From assembly GCF_002797395.1 (NCBI RefSeq), contig NZ_KZ454943.1, forward strand, positions 4,392,253-4,456,252: a stretch of 64,000 nucleotides of DNA, given 5' to 3'. The notes beneath the pieces were generated by a model. It saw only the letters and a program-made list of their open reading frames with translations. It was not told the DNA's origin and did not search any database. The translations under genes and the position numbers were made by a program. The stretch comes from Bacillus solitudinis. Lineage in GTDB: Bacteria; Bacillota; Bacilli; Bacillales; Bacillaceae_D. Shown piece by piece: positions 34,024-43,012 of the stretch; position 1 is the stretch's first letter; every line of letters starts with the position of its first letter.

Positions 34024-35265
34024 TTGTTCAGACAAATAACAGGAAATGCCAGAGCTTGTATGATAGTAGAGCCTATGTTCATTATTCCGTACAGCTTATT
34101 TATGACCTATGCTTCGGTGTATATGCTGATGCTTGGGTTAAACGAGCTAGAAATCGGACTTATTACAAGTCTTGGGCTAGTAGCACAAATCTTCGCTTCG
34201 TTCATCAGCGGTTTTTTTACTGATCGACTTGGAAGAAAGAAAGCGTTACTTATTTTTGATGTACTAAGCTGGTCAGTAGCAACATTACTATGGGCCGTTT
34301 CACAAAATTTTTGGTTCTTTTTAATTGCTGCTATGATCAACTCGTTTCACAAAATACCCCATATCGCCTGGATGTGTCTTGTTGTTGAGGATACTGAACC
34401 GAAAAAACGATCCCTTGTGTTTACCGTTTTACAATTCATCTCGGTTGTAGGAGGATTGTTTGCGCCAATTGCCGGAATATTGGTAAGCCAATTATCTTTA
34501 GTCCCCGCGATGCGTATTATGTATCTTATTGCTTTCATCAGCATGACTCTCATGTTTATCATTCGTCACTTAACAACAACTGAAAGTGAAATCGGTATTC
34601 GAAAACAACAAGAAACGAAACAATTGGATATTAAAAAATCATTAAAGCTCTACGTCCAAACAGTTAAAGATATTTTTCATAATAAACCATTACTAATTAT
34701 CTTTTGTGTATATATCCTTTTTCAGTTCCAACTTATTATGCAAAACACTTATCTCTCTATATACCTTGTAGATGTTTTATCGTTTCGAGATTCAATGATC
34801 GCTATTTTCCCTGCTGTTTCATCTGGATGTATGCTTGTTTTGCTCGTATTTGTGGTTCCGAAATTTCGGGAAGAATTACAAAATCGCTATATGGTCATTG
34901 GATTTACTCTTTCGATCTTTGCATTAGTCTTATTAGTAACGTCAGCACAAGGAAAGTTATTTCCAATAATCATTAGTACGATTTTACTTGCTGCTGGTTT
35001 ATTGCTTTCTAATCCTTATTTAGAAACAGCTGTTGCGAATGCGATTGAAGATGAGAATAGAGCGAACATTTCTTCCATTTTACAAGTATTAGTCCTTCTT
35101 TTTATATCGCCTGCAGGAATTATCGGAGGGCTAACCTATAAACTTGACCCCAAAATACCATTTGTTTTAATGATGGCCGCATTAATGATAAATATCATCT
35201 TAATCGTTATTATGACTAGAAAAACGAGGGTAACTCATATAACGAAACAACAAATTGAAGGTTAA
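34024..35265 (+). CDS. Major facilitator superfamily transporter
   Basis: A 413-residue, 12-helix carrier. The A-like motif between helices 2 and 3 reads GFFTDRLGRKKAL. Helix pattern and lengths are those of Bacillus drug/proton antiporter-like MFS proteins; substrate unknown. TTG start behind GAGGGAG. A structured terminator follows. No regulator adjacent. Confidence 0.82.
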   Translation: MFRQITGNARACMIVEPMFIIPYSLFMTYASVYMLMLGLNELEIGLITSLGLVAQIFASFISGFFTDRLGRKKALLIFDVLSWSVATLLWAVSQNFWFFLIAAMINSFHKIPHIAWMCLVVEDTEPKKRSLVFTVLQFISVVGGLFAPIAGILVSQLSLVPAMRIMYLIAFISMTLMFIIRHLTTTESEIGIRKQQETKQLDIKKSLKLYVQTVKDIFHNKPLLIIFCVYILFQFQLIMQNTYLSIYLVDVLSFRDSMIAIFPAVSSGCMLVLLVFVVPKFREELQNRYMVIGFTLSIFALVLLVTSAQGKLFPIIISTILLAAGLLLSNPYLETAVANAIEDENRANISSILQVLVLLFISPAGIIGGLTYKLDPKIPFVLMMAALMINIILIVIMTRKTRVTHITKQQIEG

Positions 35266-35292
35266 AACTTAAAAGGACTGTCCCAAATAATT

Positions 35293-35341
35293 AAGGGGTT
35301 GTGAATAAGGTTAAAACCACCCTTATGACACAATCCCTTTT
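35293..35341 (+). terminator. Terminator after the MFS gene
   Basis: AAGGG-TTGTG-ATAAGG pairs with CCTTAT-ACACAA-CCCTT in a long interrupted stem. A sister structure with the same ATAAGGT..AAAACC..TATGAC pattern is at 42582-42630. Confidence 0.7.
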
Positions 35342-35394
35342 CCCATTACATACTACAAATTTCGAGAACGATTTATAAGGAGGACAGCAAAAGA

Positions 35395-35826
35395 ATGCTA
35401 ACAAAACTTTTAGGATTATGTATCTTCGTTATGCTAAGCGCAGTGTTAACAGCATGTTCTAGTGAGCGAACAAGGGCAATTGATAATGGGGATGTCGTTC
35501 ATGTGAATGGTTCAGTTTATAATTTTTCAATATTTGAAACATTTATAGATAATCTTCACAATAAACAAGAGAGCTATATACGTATTCTCACCTATACAGA
35601 CGAAGGAGAGCCACTTCATTATAATCTAGAATACAAAGAATCAAACTTAATGCTAGAAATAGATTATTCAAAAGATAAATTAAGAGGAAGTGTGCCAGAT
35701 AAGCTATTATGCAAAGATTTGCTTATAAAAAAGGAATTACAGTCAAAAACATACTCTCTCCTTAACTGTGATTCTCCTTCTTCTGATTCATTTGAATTAT
35801 TTCGCGTATATGAAATGATTGATTAA
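35395..35826 (+). CDS. DUF4362-like lipoprotein
   Basis: A 143-residue lipoprotein (lipobox VLTA-C21). The mature part matches the DUF4362 pattern: NGDVVHVNG, IFETFIDNLHNKQESYIRI, YTDEGEPLHYNLEY. Function unknown. AAGGAGGACAGC site. Followed by a very strong terminator just before the insertion sequence. Confidence 0.72.
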   Translation: MLTKLLGLCIFVMLSAVLTACSSERTRAIDNGDVVHVNGSVYNFSIFETFIDNLHNKQESYIRILTYTDEGEPLHYNLEYKESNLMLEIDYSKDKLRGSVPDKLLCKDLLIKKELQSKTYSLLNCDSPSSDSFELFRVYEMID

Positions 35827-35865
35827 GCAAAAAAGTGCCTTCCAGAGAACCGATTCTTCTGTTAT

Positions 35866-35914
35866 ACAGGCTAATCTTTACTTGAAATCGAGTAAAGATT
35901 AGCCTGTTTTTTTT
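35866..35914 (+). terminator. Terminator of the DUF4362 gene
   Basis: ACAGGCTAATCTTTACT (35866-35882) pairs perfectly with AGTAAAGATTAGCCTGT (35891-35907), then eight Ts. Confidence 0.95.
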
Positions 35915-36096
35915 AGATGTTAAGCCATTATTCGGGTTCAATGATACTTTACTCTTGATTTGTCCATACTATCTTACAAACCTTATCTAGCATTCCTGTA
36001 GTGCGTTAATTTCGACTTTGAAAAAAATAGAGCCCCTCAGTAAGATAAGAGTATAGACACCACTCTATTACTCAAATTCTAAGGAGGAACTCTTAT

Positions 36097-37371
36097 ATGA
36101 AGTTTAAAATGCAAGAAAAACAAAATCAACTAATAGAAAGAATTTCCGATAAACATCTCGTTGTTGGTGTGGATATTGCCCAACAAACACATGTCGCCCG
36201 AGCTGTGAATTATCGTGGTATTGTGGTTGGTGATCCTTTACCTTTTGAAAATGACGATGATGGTTTTGCAAGGTTACTAGATTGGATAAAACAGCTTAAA
36301 AACACCAAAGGTCTTGATACAGAAATCGTTGGTATGGAACCTACAGGGCATTATTGGTTAAACTTATCAGGATGGCTTTACGAACAAAATATTGATGTTG
36401 TGACAGTTAATCCCCACCTTGTTAAAAAGAATAAAGAAAATAGAGATAATACTCAGTCCAAAAGTGATAAAAAAGACGCTCTAGTTATTGCTGATATGGT
36501 GAAGAATGGATACTATTCCTTTATTCGTCCAACTGGAGAGGCTTTCGAAAAACTGAGAGTACTGATGTCTAATCGAGATACAGTAGTAAAACGATTTGTC
36601 AGTGCTGCGAACCAAATCAATCGTTGGGTTGATATTATTTTTCCTGAATTTAGACAAGTTTTTAAAGACGTGAAAGGCAAAGGAGCACTCGCTACTCTCC
36701 GTTTATTCCCTACACCGAAAGAATTACGTTCGATGGAAGCCATCGATATCGTTAATGAGTGGAGAACCGTGATGAAGCGTCAACCTGGTATAAAAAAAGC
36801 TCAAGCCCTCATTCAACTAGCCAAGAATTCTGTTGGTAATGATAAAGCACACGATGCATATAAATTACACCTAAAACAATTACTTGAGGAATTTGATCTC
36901 GCCACAACCCAACTCGAAATAATAGAAAAAGAAGTATCTGAAGCGCTTGAAAGCATTACTTTCACCGATAAATTACTTGGTATTAAAGGCTTAACAGAAA
37001 TAACGTTAGGTGGAATTTTAGCTGAAACTGGTGATTTAAGTCACTTCGCACATGGTAATTCGCTATTACGACATGCGGGTTTACATCTAGTCGAAGCCAG
37101 CTCTGGTAAATGGAAAGGGCAAATTGTCCTTTCTAAGCGAGGAAGGTCTCGTCTAAGGCGATTCTTATACCTAGGAACAATGTGTCTTGTGATGAACAAT
37201 CCAGAGTTCAAAGAAATTCATGCCTACAATGTCAAAGTAAAAAAGATGAAAAAAATGAAATCTATCATGAAACTGGTTGGTAAGTTTGCAAGAATGATAG
37301 TAGGAATTGCCCGACGTAATGAACCCTATTGTGCAGAAAAAGTACACCCTTTGACACCTTTAGCAGCATAA
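36097..37371 (+). CDS. IS110-family transposase
   Basis: A 424-residue DEDD recombinase, apparently full length. N-terminal RuvC-like domain: D26 in VVGVDIAQQTH, E in GMEPTGHYW, and D-x-x-D in SDKKDALVIAD. The C-terminal Tnp_IS116/110/902 domain includes LLGIKGLTEITLGGILAETGD and the catalytic-serine region HAGLHLVEASSGKWKG. These enzymes use a noncoding guide RNA encoded by the element. AAGGAGGAACTC ribosome site. No frameshift, so the element could be active. Confidence 0.93.
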   Translation: MKFKMQEKQNQLIERISDKHLVVGVDIAQQTHVARAVNYRGIVVGDPLPFENDDDGFARLLDWIKQLKNTKGLDTEIVGMEPTGHYWLNLSGWLYEQNIDVVTVNPHLVKKNKENRDNTQSKSDKKDALVIADMVKNGYYSFIRPTGEAFEKLRVLMSNRDTVVKRFVSAANQINRWVDIIFPEFRQVFKDVKGKGALATLRLFPTPKELRSMEAIDIVNEWRTVMKRQPGIKKAQALIQLAKNSVGNDKAHDAYKLHLKQLLEEFDLATTQLEIIEKEVSEALESITFTDKLLGIKGLTEITLGGILAETGDLSHFAHGNSLLRHAGLHLVEASSGKWKGQIVLSKRGRSRLRRFLYLGTMCLVMNNPEFKEIHAYNVKVKKMKKMKSIMKLVGKFARMIVGIARRNEPYCAEKVHPLTPLAA

Positions 37372-37798
37372 GTTAATTGCCTTATAACTGAACATATGAA
37401 ACAGTAAAAGTTACTTTATTGAATGTTGGCTTATTCGTAGGATCTCAAAGAAAGCACGGAGTACTGGAATACTTAAACAAAAGGGCACAGACCCATTCCT
37501 TTAGCAAAACCGGCCTCCACCCCTTGGATAGGCATGACGAAGGAATGAAAGGGCAAAAGACCCGTTGAGACATGGGAGGGAAAGCCTCCAGGGGCGGCGT
37601 GGAGAATGCGTGCAGTATATGGTAATAAATGGAGCATAGATTGACTCCTCTATTCCCGCATGCCTTCATGTAGCCTTTATTATCAATACTTATTCCACTT
37701 TTCCGTCATTGTTCTTACAAGTGGTTTGAAATCCTGCGAATAAGCGAGTATTTGAGAGAATTATGAATCTAACTGAGGGAGTTTAAGAAGGAGAGAGT
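37372..37798. other. 427-bp noncoding region right of the transposase
   Basis: No coding frame with a ribosome site is seen. It holds the 15-bp inverted pair 37429-37443/37731-37745, several hairpins and a GC-richer centre (37500-37620) unlike the AT-rich flanks. It ends with the AAGGAGAGAGT site of the PBP gene. Confidence 0.6.
37444..37730 (+). ncRNA. Candidate IS110/IS1111 guide (bridge/seek) RNA region
   Basis: Structured sequence between the two inverted 15-mers. CATTCCTT (37494-37501) pairs with AAGGAATG (37540-37547). GGAGG-GAAAG-CCTCC forms a hairpin at 37575-37589. The motif AGGGCA..AGACCC occurs twice (about 37483 and 37550), which could mark two similar guide loops. IS1111-group elements encode their guide RNA at the right end. 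Exact RNA ends cannot be given. Confidence 0.4.
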
Positions 37799-39871
37799 AT
37801 GAATACAAAGAAGCAACTTTCGGTACGGCTTAATGTGTTATTTTTTAGTTTGTTTTTATTGTTTTCAGTATTGATTCTACGTTTAGGGTTTATTCAAATC
37901 GTACAGGGTGAAGAATTTGCTAACGAATTAGCAACTCTTACAAATACTACATCTAAAACGGAAGCACCAAGGGGACTAATGATCGATCGAAATGGTTATG
38001 TTGTTGTTGATAATCAACTAGAACTATCACTTACATATACAAACCCTTCGCGACAAACAAAGCCAGAATTCATGCTCCAAATTGCGAAGGATCTTGAACC
38101 AATGCTTGAAGTTGAGACGTCACGCATATCTGAATTAAATAAAAAAGAGTATCTTCTTTTACAAATGGAAAAAGAGCAGCGATACAAACTTGTTAGTAGA
38201 GTGGAGCGTAGCAAACTTTCATCTGCATCAAAAGAATATCGTTTGGAAATTGAACGGATACCAGAGGAATTAGTGAATAAATTAACAGAACGTGATTATA
38301 AGGTAATCGCGCTTTACCGCGAAATGAGGCGTGGCTATGCAAATATACCTCAACGTATCAAGCAGCAATTGACGGAAAAAGAAGCTCATATTATTAGCGA
38401 AAACTTAGATCACTTACCAGGAATTGATATCCTGCGGGATTCGAAAAGAACTTATTTGTATGGTGACTCATTTAGAAGTTTTTTTGGGACGACAAATGCA
38501 ATTCCTAGCGAGAGAATTAACTATTATTTATCACACGGCTACGACAGGTCTGATTTAGTAGGGACGAGCTTCCTTGAAGCTTACTATGAAGATGTTCTTC
38601 GTGGACAAAAGGCTGTTGTAGAAAAGGTTACGAAGAGAAAAGGGGCGCAGGAGACTAAATATGAAACAAACGAAAAATTAGGCAAACGAGGTAATGATTT
38701 AGTTCTTACTCTTGATATGGAGTTACAGCAGCAGTTAGAGGAAATCCTTGCTAATGAAATGAGAAGAGCAGGGAAAAAATCATTTATTCTTGATCGGTCA
38801 GCTTATGCTGTGTTAATGGACCCACGTACAGGAGATTTGCTAGCAATGGCTGGTTTTTCGGATCCTGCAAATCAAAAACGGACGAGTTACGCCGACCATA
38901 TAGGGATTGTAACGAAATCATTTGAAATGGGGTCATCGATTAAAGCCGCATCAGTGTTAACGGGTTTTCAAGCAGGAATCATTCGCCCTGGTGATACATT
39001 TTTGGACGCCCCAATCAAATTGCCCGCTACCCAAGAAAAAAAGTCTTGGACAGCGGGCTTAGGCGTCGTTAATGATATTCGTGCCCTTGAACAATCATCG
39101 AATGTTTTTATGTTTCAAATCGGAATGAGAATGGCAAAGTGTTATTACCGTGGGGAGAACCAACGCTGCGGCTGGAACCATGAATCGATTCAACAAGCTT
39201 ACGACGATGTACGACATAATTTTAGTCAGTTTGGCTTAGGTTCTAAAACAGGAATTGATTTACCTTCCTACTCCTCAGGTTTGACAGGAGGACGTGAGAT
39301 TGGTGGAAATTTAATGGATTTAATGATAGGACAATATGATACTTACACAACTCTTCAATTAACACAATACATCGCTACAATTGCGAATAATGGTTATCGA
39401 ATGCAACCACGCATTGTTCGTGAAATTCGTGAACCTGTTATAAATAGTGACGATCCAATTGTTACCCTTCAAAGATTTGAACCGAAAATTTTAAACCGTA
39501 TCGATATGAGTGATTATCAAATTAAGCGCGTGCAAGAGGGGCTTCGTGGTGTAATGACTAGAGGAACAGCACGCAAACGTTTTTCAAACGTAACCTATCA
39601 ACCTGCTGGTAAAACAGGAACAGCCCAGGTTCAGGTACCTGTAGGAGAAGGAGCCAATCGGCGATACGTTGAAGGCAATACCCAAACGCTCGTAGGTTAT
39701 GCACCTTATGTTAATCCTGAGGTAGCCTTTGCAGTCGTTGTCCCTAATGTAAAAATTCGGAAACAGGGTGGACGTCAAGGCATTGCTCAAGACATTGCAC
39801 ATGAAGCGTTAAGCTCTTACTTTAAGTTAAAAAAAGGTCGGCATGGTCCAAAATTGATAATCGATTCTTAA
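37799..39871 (+). CDS. Class B penicillin-binding protein (PbpA/PbpH type)
   Basis: A 690-residue transpeptidase, close to B. subtilis PbpA/PbpH in length. One N-terminal membrane anchor (about 15-35), a dimerization domain starting EAPRGLMIDRNG, then the transpeptidase domain with SxxK in MGSSIKAAS, SxN in EQSSNVF and KTG in AGKTGTAQV. It cross-links lateral-wall peptidoglycan in the elongasome. GGAGAG site; starts right after the insertion element, which may have displaced or supplied its promoter. Confidence 0.9.
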   Translation: MNTKKQLSVRLNVLFFSLFLLFSVLILRLGFIQIVQGEEFANELATLTNTTSKTEAPRGLMIDRNGYVVVDNQLELSLTYTNPSRQTKPEFMLQIAKDLEPMLEVETSRISELNKKEYLLLQMEKEQRYKLVSRVERSKLSSASKEYRLEIERIPEELVNKLTERDYKVIALYREMRRGYANIPQRIKQQLTEKEAHIISENLDHLPGIDILRDSKRTYLYGDSFRSFFGTTNAIPSERINYYLSHGYDRSDLVGTSFLEAYYEDVLRGQKAVVEKVTKRKGAQETKYETNEKLGKRGNDLVLTLDMELQQQLEEILANEMRRAGKKSFILDRSAYAVLMDPRTGDLLAMAGFSDPANQKRTSYADHIGIVTKSFEMGSSIKAASVLTGFQAGIIRPGDTFLDAPIKLPATQEKKSWTAGLGVVNDIRALEQSSNVFMFQIGMRMAKCYYRGENQRCGWNHESIQQAYDDVRHNFSQFGLGSKTGIDLPSYSSGLTGGREIGGNLMDLMIGQYDTYTTLQLTQYIATIANNGYRMQPRIVREIREPVINSDDPIVTLQRFEPKILNRIDMSDYQIKRVQEGLRGVMTRGTARKRFSNVTYQPAGKTGTAQVQVPVGEGANRRYVEGNTQTLVGYAPYVNPEVAFAVVVPNVKIRKQGGRQGIAQDIAHEALSSYFKLKKGRHGPKLIIDS

Positions 39872-39936
39872 CAGAAACTCGATGACGGTTCGCCATATTG
39901 AAGAATTAAAACATCATATTCATTAGGAGGAAATCA

Positions 39937-40143
39937 ATGAATTATTAGAAAAATATCAGGAATGGCACCACTAACCGATCAGGTGATTGCAACCGACGTT
40001 ACTTAGAAGAGGCTATCCGTTTATATGAGCAAATTTCAGAATACATGATTAAGAATGGTTATGATCATCCCTATGATACAGCGAAGCAACTTCAAGTTGA
40101 TATCCAAACGGCCGAGACCGCATTAAACCTTGCCCAGGACTAA
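39937..40143 (+). pseudogene. Degraded small gene with three frameshifts
   Basis: ATG 39937 has a perfect TAGGAGG site. The coding sense moves through three frames: MN (frame 1), LLEKYQEWHH from 39942, TDQVIATDV from 39974, and LEEAIRLYEQISEYMIKNG to the TAA at 40141-40143. Each step equals loss of one base. The assembled product would be about 68 residues, helical, of unknown function. Either a decayed gene or sequencing errors. Confidence 0.6.
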
Positions 40144-40148
40144 TTAGA

Positions 40149-40203
40149 AAAAGGGAGAATACGATAAGGACAAAATCCGACCTTATCGTAAATCTCCCTT
40201 TTT
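40149..40203 (+). terminator. Terminator after the PBP region
   Basis: AAAGGGAGA..ACGATAAGG pairs with CCTTATCGTAAATCTCCCTTT, then further Ts. Confidence 0.88.
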
Positions 40204-40213
40204 CACTTTCACC

Positions 40214-40588
40214 CTAATTCAATAAAAATAAAAAATAAACACCAAAGAAAATAACTAATAACGTAAGAAGAATTGATAAGAGTAAAACAAATAATTTTGA
40301 TTGTTTATATGTCCCGTTATTAATAGCTGTTCCTTTAGCAAAGTAGATGGATGTGGAGAAAATAATAGTTGCAATTCCCAAACAGACTGAAGCAAAGCCG
40401 ATTCCCTTAGCAAATACTACACTTATCTCTCGAGTTAATGAGGGAGTAGTAAAGTGGTAATTGGATACTAAAAATCCAATACCAATAAATGCTAGTGCAG
40501 TTCTTATCCACGCTAAGTAAGTACGCTCATTTGCTAAGTGTTGTTGAATATACTTGGAATCAATAGTTTTCGGTTTTTGACTATCCAT
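40214..40588 (-). CDS. DUF202 (YidH-like) membrane protein
   Basis: A 124-residue protein with three transmembrane helices and the DUF202 signature LANERTYLAWIRTALAFIG. Function unknown. ATG 40588 is chosen: GGAAAG lies upstream, and the longer frame from 40687 would run through the ferredoxin terminator. Confidence 0.85.
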   Translation of the reverse strand: MDSQKPKTIDSKYIQQHLANERTYLAWIRTALAFIGIGFLVSNYHFTTPSLTREISVVFAKGIGFASVCLGIATIIFSTSIYFAKGTAINNGTYKQSKLFVLLLSILLTLLVIFFGVYFLFLLN

Positions 40589-40664
40589 ACTTACTATCTT
40601 TCCAATTCTTAAAGGTAATATGTAAAAAATTAGATTGGATGCAGTCAAATTTTTTATAAAAAAA

Positions 40665-40698
40665 GGTATCTCAATGGATACATTCACATTGAGATACC
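40665..40698 (-). terminator. Terminator of the ferredoxin gene
   Basis: GGTATCTCAATG (40665-40676) pairs with CATTGAGATACC (40687-40698). On the minus strand it is followed by eight Ts. Confidence 0.92.
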
Positions 40699-40705
40699 CA
40701 GATAA

Positions 40706-41029
40706 TTAGTCTTGAGGTCGGGGGCCGGGTTCCATTCCTGAAGTAGTTGCTGTCTTGAGAGGCTTTACTGAAAGGTCTGAGTTTACGCGAACTTGACAAG
40801 AAAGGCGAATATTTGAACCTGTAATTCCTTTCGAGCTAAGAATCGCAGCTTCGGCGTCACCAATTGGTCCAAGTTCACCATCAAGGACCTCTACCTGACA
40901 GGTTGTACATCGGGCATTACCTCCGCAACGGTGAAGGATATCAACCCCATTATCTTCTAATGCAAGAACCAGCTTCTTTCCTTCTTCTACTTCGTATGAA
41001 CCATTTCCATCCACATTAATCTTGTACAT
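40706..41029 (-). CDS. [2Fe-2S] plant-type ferredoxin
   Basis: A 107-residue ferredoxin. Cluster ligands: C-G-G-N-A-R-C-T-T-C (CxxxxCxxC, about residues 35-44) and a fourth Cys in LSCQVRV. The C-terminal extension is Pro/Gly-rich. It is a soluble electron carrier; partner unknown. AGGAGGAGTCTG ribosome site. Single gene. Confidence 0.9.
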   Translation of the reverse strand: MYKINVDGNGSYEVEEGKKLVLALEDNGVDILHRCGGNARCTTCQVEVLDGELGPIGDAEAAILSSKGITGSNIRLSCQVRVNSDLSVKPLKTATTSGMEPGPRPQD

Positions 41030-41218
41030 TCAGACTCCTCCTTTAAAATTTAGCTTATTGTTACAAGTAAAATTTAACATATTGGAGAAGGAAAGTATAA
41101 TAAGACCAATTCATGAAAAAGAAATGAGGCAATCTCTTTGACATAAAAATATTCATTCTGTATGATTAGAATTCTTCATAATAAATATCCAACATTTGGA
41201 TAGTGAGAGAGGTATAAT

Positions 41219-41938
41219 ATGGGACAATCTCTAAAAGGTAAAACAGCACTTATCACAGGAGCTGGAAAAGGTATTGGCAAAGCGACTGCAATTTCCCTCG
41301 CGAAAGAAGGGGTAAACGTCGGATTATTGGCACGAACTGAAGAAGACTTAAAAAAGGTTGCCGTCGAAATTGAACAATATGGAGTAAACGTTGCCTATGC
41401 AACGGTTGATGTCTCCTCTCTAGAACAAGTCGAAAAAGCAGTTAACCACGTAACTACTCAACTTGGTGCCTTTGATATAGTAATTAACAATGCGGGCGTT
41501 GCAAAATTTGGAGGCTTTCTAGAACTCACACCAGAAGAGTGGAAAAATATAATTGATATTAACCTCATGGGTGTTTATTATGTGACTAGAACGGTTCTTC
41601 CGCAATTAATTAACAAAAATGGAGGAGATATTATCAATATTTCTTCTACAGCTGGTCAGAAGGGGGCACCTGTTACAAGTGCGTATAGTGCCTCGAAATT
41701 TGGTCTACTTGGTTTAACCGAATCTTTAGCTTTAGAAGTTCGCAAACATAACATCCGTGTCACGGCCCTCACTCCGAGTACTGTCGCAACTGAACTTGCT
41801 TTGAAAGAGAATTTAACGGACGGCAACCCAGAAAAGGTCATGCAGCCTGAAGATTTAGCTGAATTTATTGTGGCGCAACTAAAGCTTCACCCACGTGTGT
41901 TCCTTAAATCTGCAGGGTTATGGTCGACAAATCCATAA
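41219..41938 (+). CDS. SDR, 3-oxoacyl-ACP reductase-like (YoxD type)
   Basis: A 239-residue classical [11 protein letters not shown] (TGxxxGxG), NNAG, the Ser in [11 protein letters not shown], and YSASK form the complete catalytic set. Closest in feel to FabG-like B. subtilis YoxD. The substrate is not defined. GAGAGAGG site; own terminator. Confidence 0.85.
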   Translation: MGQSLKGKTALITGAGKGIGKATAISLAKEGVNVGLLARTEEDLKKVAVEIEQYGVNVAYATVDVSSLEQVEKAVNHVTTQLGAFDIVINNAGVAKFGGFLELTPEEWKNIIDINLMGVYYVTRTVLPQLINKNGGDIINISSTAGQKGAPVTSAYSASKFGLLGLTESLALEVRKHNIRVTALTPSTVATELALKENLTDGNPEKVMQPEDLAEFIVAQLKLHPRVFLKSAGLWSTNP

Positions 41939-41948
41939 AATAGATAAA

Positions 41949-41982
41949 GCCATTTGAGAATTTCTTCTCAGATGGTTTTTTC
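41949..41982 (+). terminator. Terminator of the SDR gene
   Basis: CCATTTGAGAA pairs with TTCTCAGATGG (one G-U) around TTTC, followed by TTTTTT. Confidence 0.88.
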
Positions 41983-42026
41983 TATTATTATGTATGAATA
42001 AAAAAAACAAATCACCCTCCTTGATA

Positions 42027-42041
42027 TTGAAAATCATTATC
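42027..42041 (+). promoter_or_regulatory. Fur box
   Basis: TGAAAATCATTATCA matches the 7-1-7 Bacillus Fur consensus with one mismatch. It lies about 55 bp upstream of the haem monooxygenase start, just ahead of TATAAT at 42051-42056, so it would occlude the promoter when iron is replete. Confidence 0.75.
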
Positions 42042-42094
42042 AAATACATTTATAATAGATTAGTAGAAAAAAATGATTGAATTGGAGGAATGTC

Positions 42095-42421
42095 ATGTTT
42101 GTACAGATGAGAAAAATAACCGTTACAGAAGGAAATGCGGAACAAGTTGTGAAAAGGTTTAGTGGGGAAGGTGTAGTTGAAAAACAAGAGGGATTCATTG
42201 ATTCAACTACAATGGTTAAGAAGGTGCGTCGTGGTGACGAAGAAGTAGTCATCTTAATTCGCTGGGAATCAGAAGAATGTTGGAAGAAGTGGGAAAAGAG
42301 CGAAGCCCATATTGCAGGTCACAAAGCAAACATAGGTAAGCCAAAACCAGACTATTTTATCAGCTCTGAGGGGGGCTTATTTGACGTAAAAACAGTAAAA
42401 ACAGCATCCGAAAATCCGTAA
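42095..42421 (+). CDS. hmoA: Haem-degrading monooxygenase (HmoA/IsdG-like)
   Basis: A 108-residue ferredoxin-like alpha-beta barrel protein of the ABM superfamily. It begins MFVQMRKITVTEGN, and has W-E-S-E-E-C-W-K-K-W-E-K-S and H-x-x-G-H, consistent with HmoA. HmoA opens haem and releases iron. The Fur box fits iron-starvation induction. ATG 42095 follows GGAGGAATGTC. Monocistronic. Confidence 0.83.
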   Translation: MFVQMRKITVTEGNAEQVVKRFSGEGVVEKQEGFIDSTTMVKKVRRGDEEVVILIRWESEECWKKWEKSEAHIAGHKANIGKPKPDYFISSEGGLFDVKTVKTASENP

Positions 42422-42581
42422 ATTAGCTTCATCTTAAAGAAGGTGACAAGAGATCGAAAGTGATGAAAAAGAAGTGTGTCAAGAGAAAACCCCGTGACAC
42501 GTTTATATCCTGGGGTTATCTCTTAAAAGGCATTTAAAAGATATAGCAAGGGGCTCAATGGGTTCCGTTCGCTAATCACTT

Positions 42582-42630
42582 AGGGTGTATGCATAAGGTC
42601 AAAACCCGACCTATGACTTACACCTTTTTG
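42582..42630 (+). terminator. Terminator in the hmoA-sugar operon spacer
   Basis: AGGGTGTA..CATAAGGTC pairs with GACCTATG..TTACACCT, then TTTTT. Related in sequence to 35293-35341. Confidence 0.8.
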
Positions 42631-42743
42631 TATTTCTCGCTGTGTTTGAAAGGAATTACGCTCAAGTAATTTAAACAAGTGAGTATTTTAAACCTTTTTT
42701 TAAATTAACTGTCAGAATTTTAAAAACATAAGATTTTAACAGT

Positions 42744-42767
42744 TGTTACAATAACATTACAGTAACA
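42744..42767 (+). promoter_or_regulatory. Inverted repeat upstream of the sugar operon
   Basis: TGTTAC (42744-42749) and GTAACA (42762-42767) with a 12-base spacer. Possible binding site for an unlinked regulator. Confidence 0.35.
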
Positions 42768-42814
42768 CGAAGAACAACCTCTTACGAAGGAAGGATAGAG
42801 GTTAAAAGAACGAA

Positions 42815-42829
42815 ATGTAAGCGCTTAGA
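42815..42829 (+). promoter_or_regulatory. cre-like catabolite control site
   Basis: ATGTAAGCGCTTAGA matches the WTGNAANCGNWNNCW cre consensus with one mismatch (G for C at position 14). It would place the galactoside operon under CcpA. Confidence 0.55.
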
Positions 42830-43012
42830 TTTGCGTTGCAAAAACATCTTTAAAGCTTAAAAAGTTACGATTCTATTTTTGCTTTTCTTTGTACCTAGTA
42901 TTTAACTACGAACACTTTAAAAAATTATTTGAAAGGAGGGATAATGCCAGTTTTCTTCATGCTCTTCTAGCTAGCGGATATTTAATATTAATTGAAATTG
43001 GGGGCGGTCAGA

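Larger units (their letters stand above)
36097..37745 (+). mobile_element. IS110-family insertion sequence (ends approximate)
   Basis: The transposase gene plus its long right noncoding region. IS110 elements lack ordinary terminal inverted repeats, so the exact ends cannot be set by eye. The left end probably lies within 35915-36096, and the right end near or beyond 37745, where a 15-bp repeat inverted relative to 37429-37443 occurs. The longer noncoding part is downstream of the transposase, as in the IS1111 group. Copy number in the genome is not visible here. Confidence 0.7.
42422..43012. other. 591-bp intergenic region with hairpins and operators
   Basis: No gene seen. The first part holds two overlapping hairpins (GTGTCA/TGACAC at 42476-42500, and AAGAGA..ACCCC/GGGGT..TCTCTT at 42481-42524) and a further terminator at 42582-42630. 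The second part is the control region of the sugar operon, with an inverted repeat at 42744-42767 and a cre-like site at 42815-42829. Confidence 0.6.

Noticed and set aside
42476-42524. Riboswitch or attenuator with mutually exclusive hairpins
   Set aside because: The two stems overlap by a base or so only, lie downstream of hmoA rather than before a gene, and match no riboswitch known to me.
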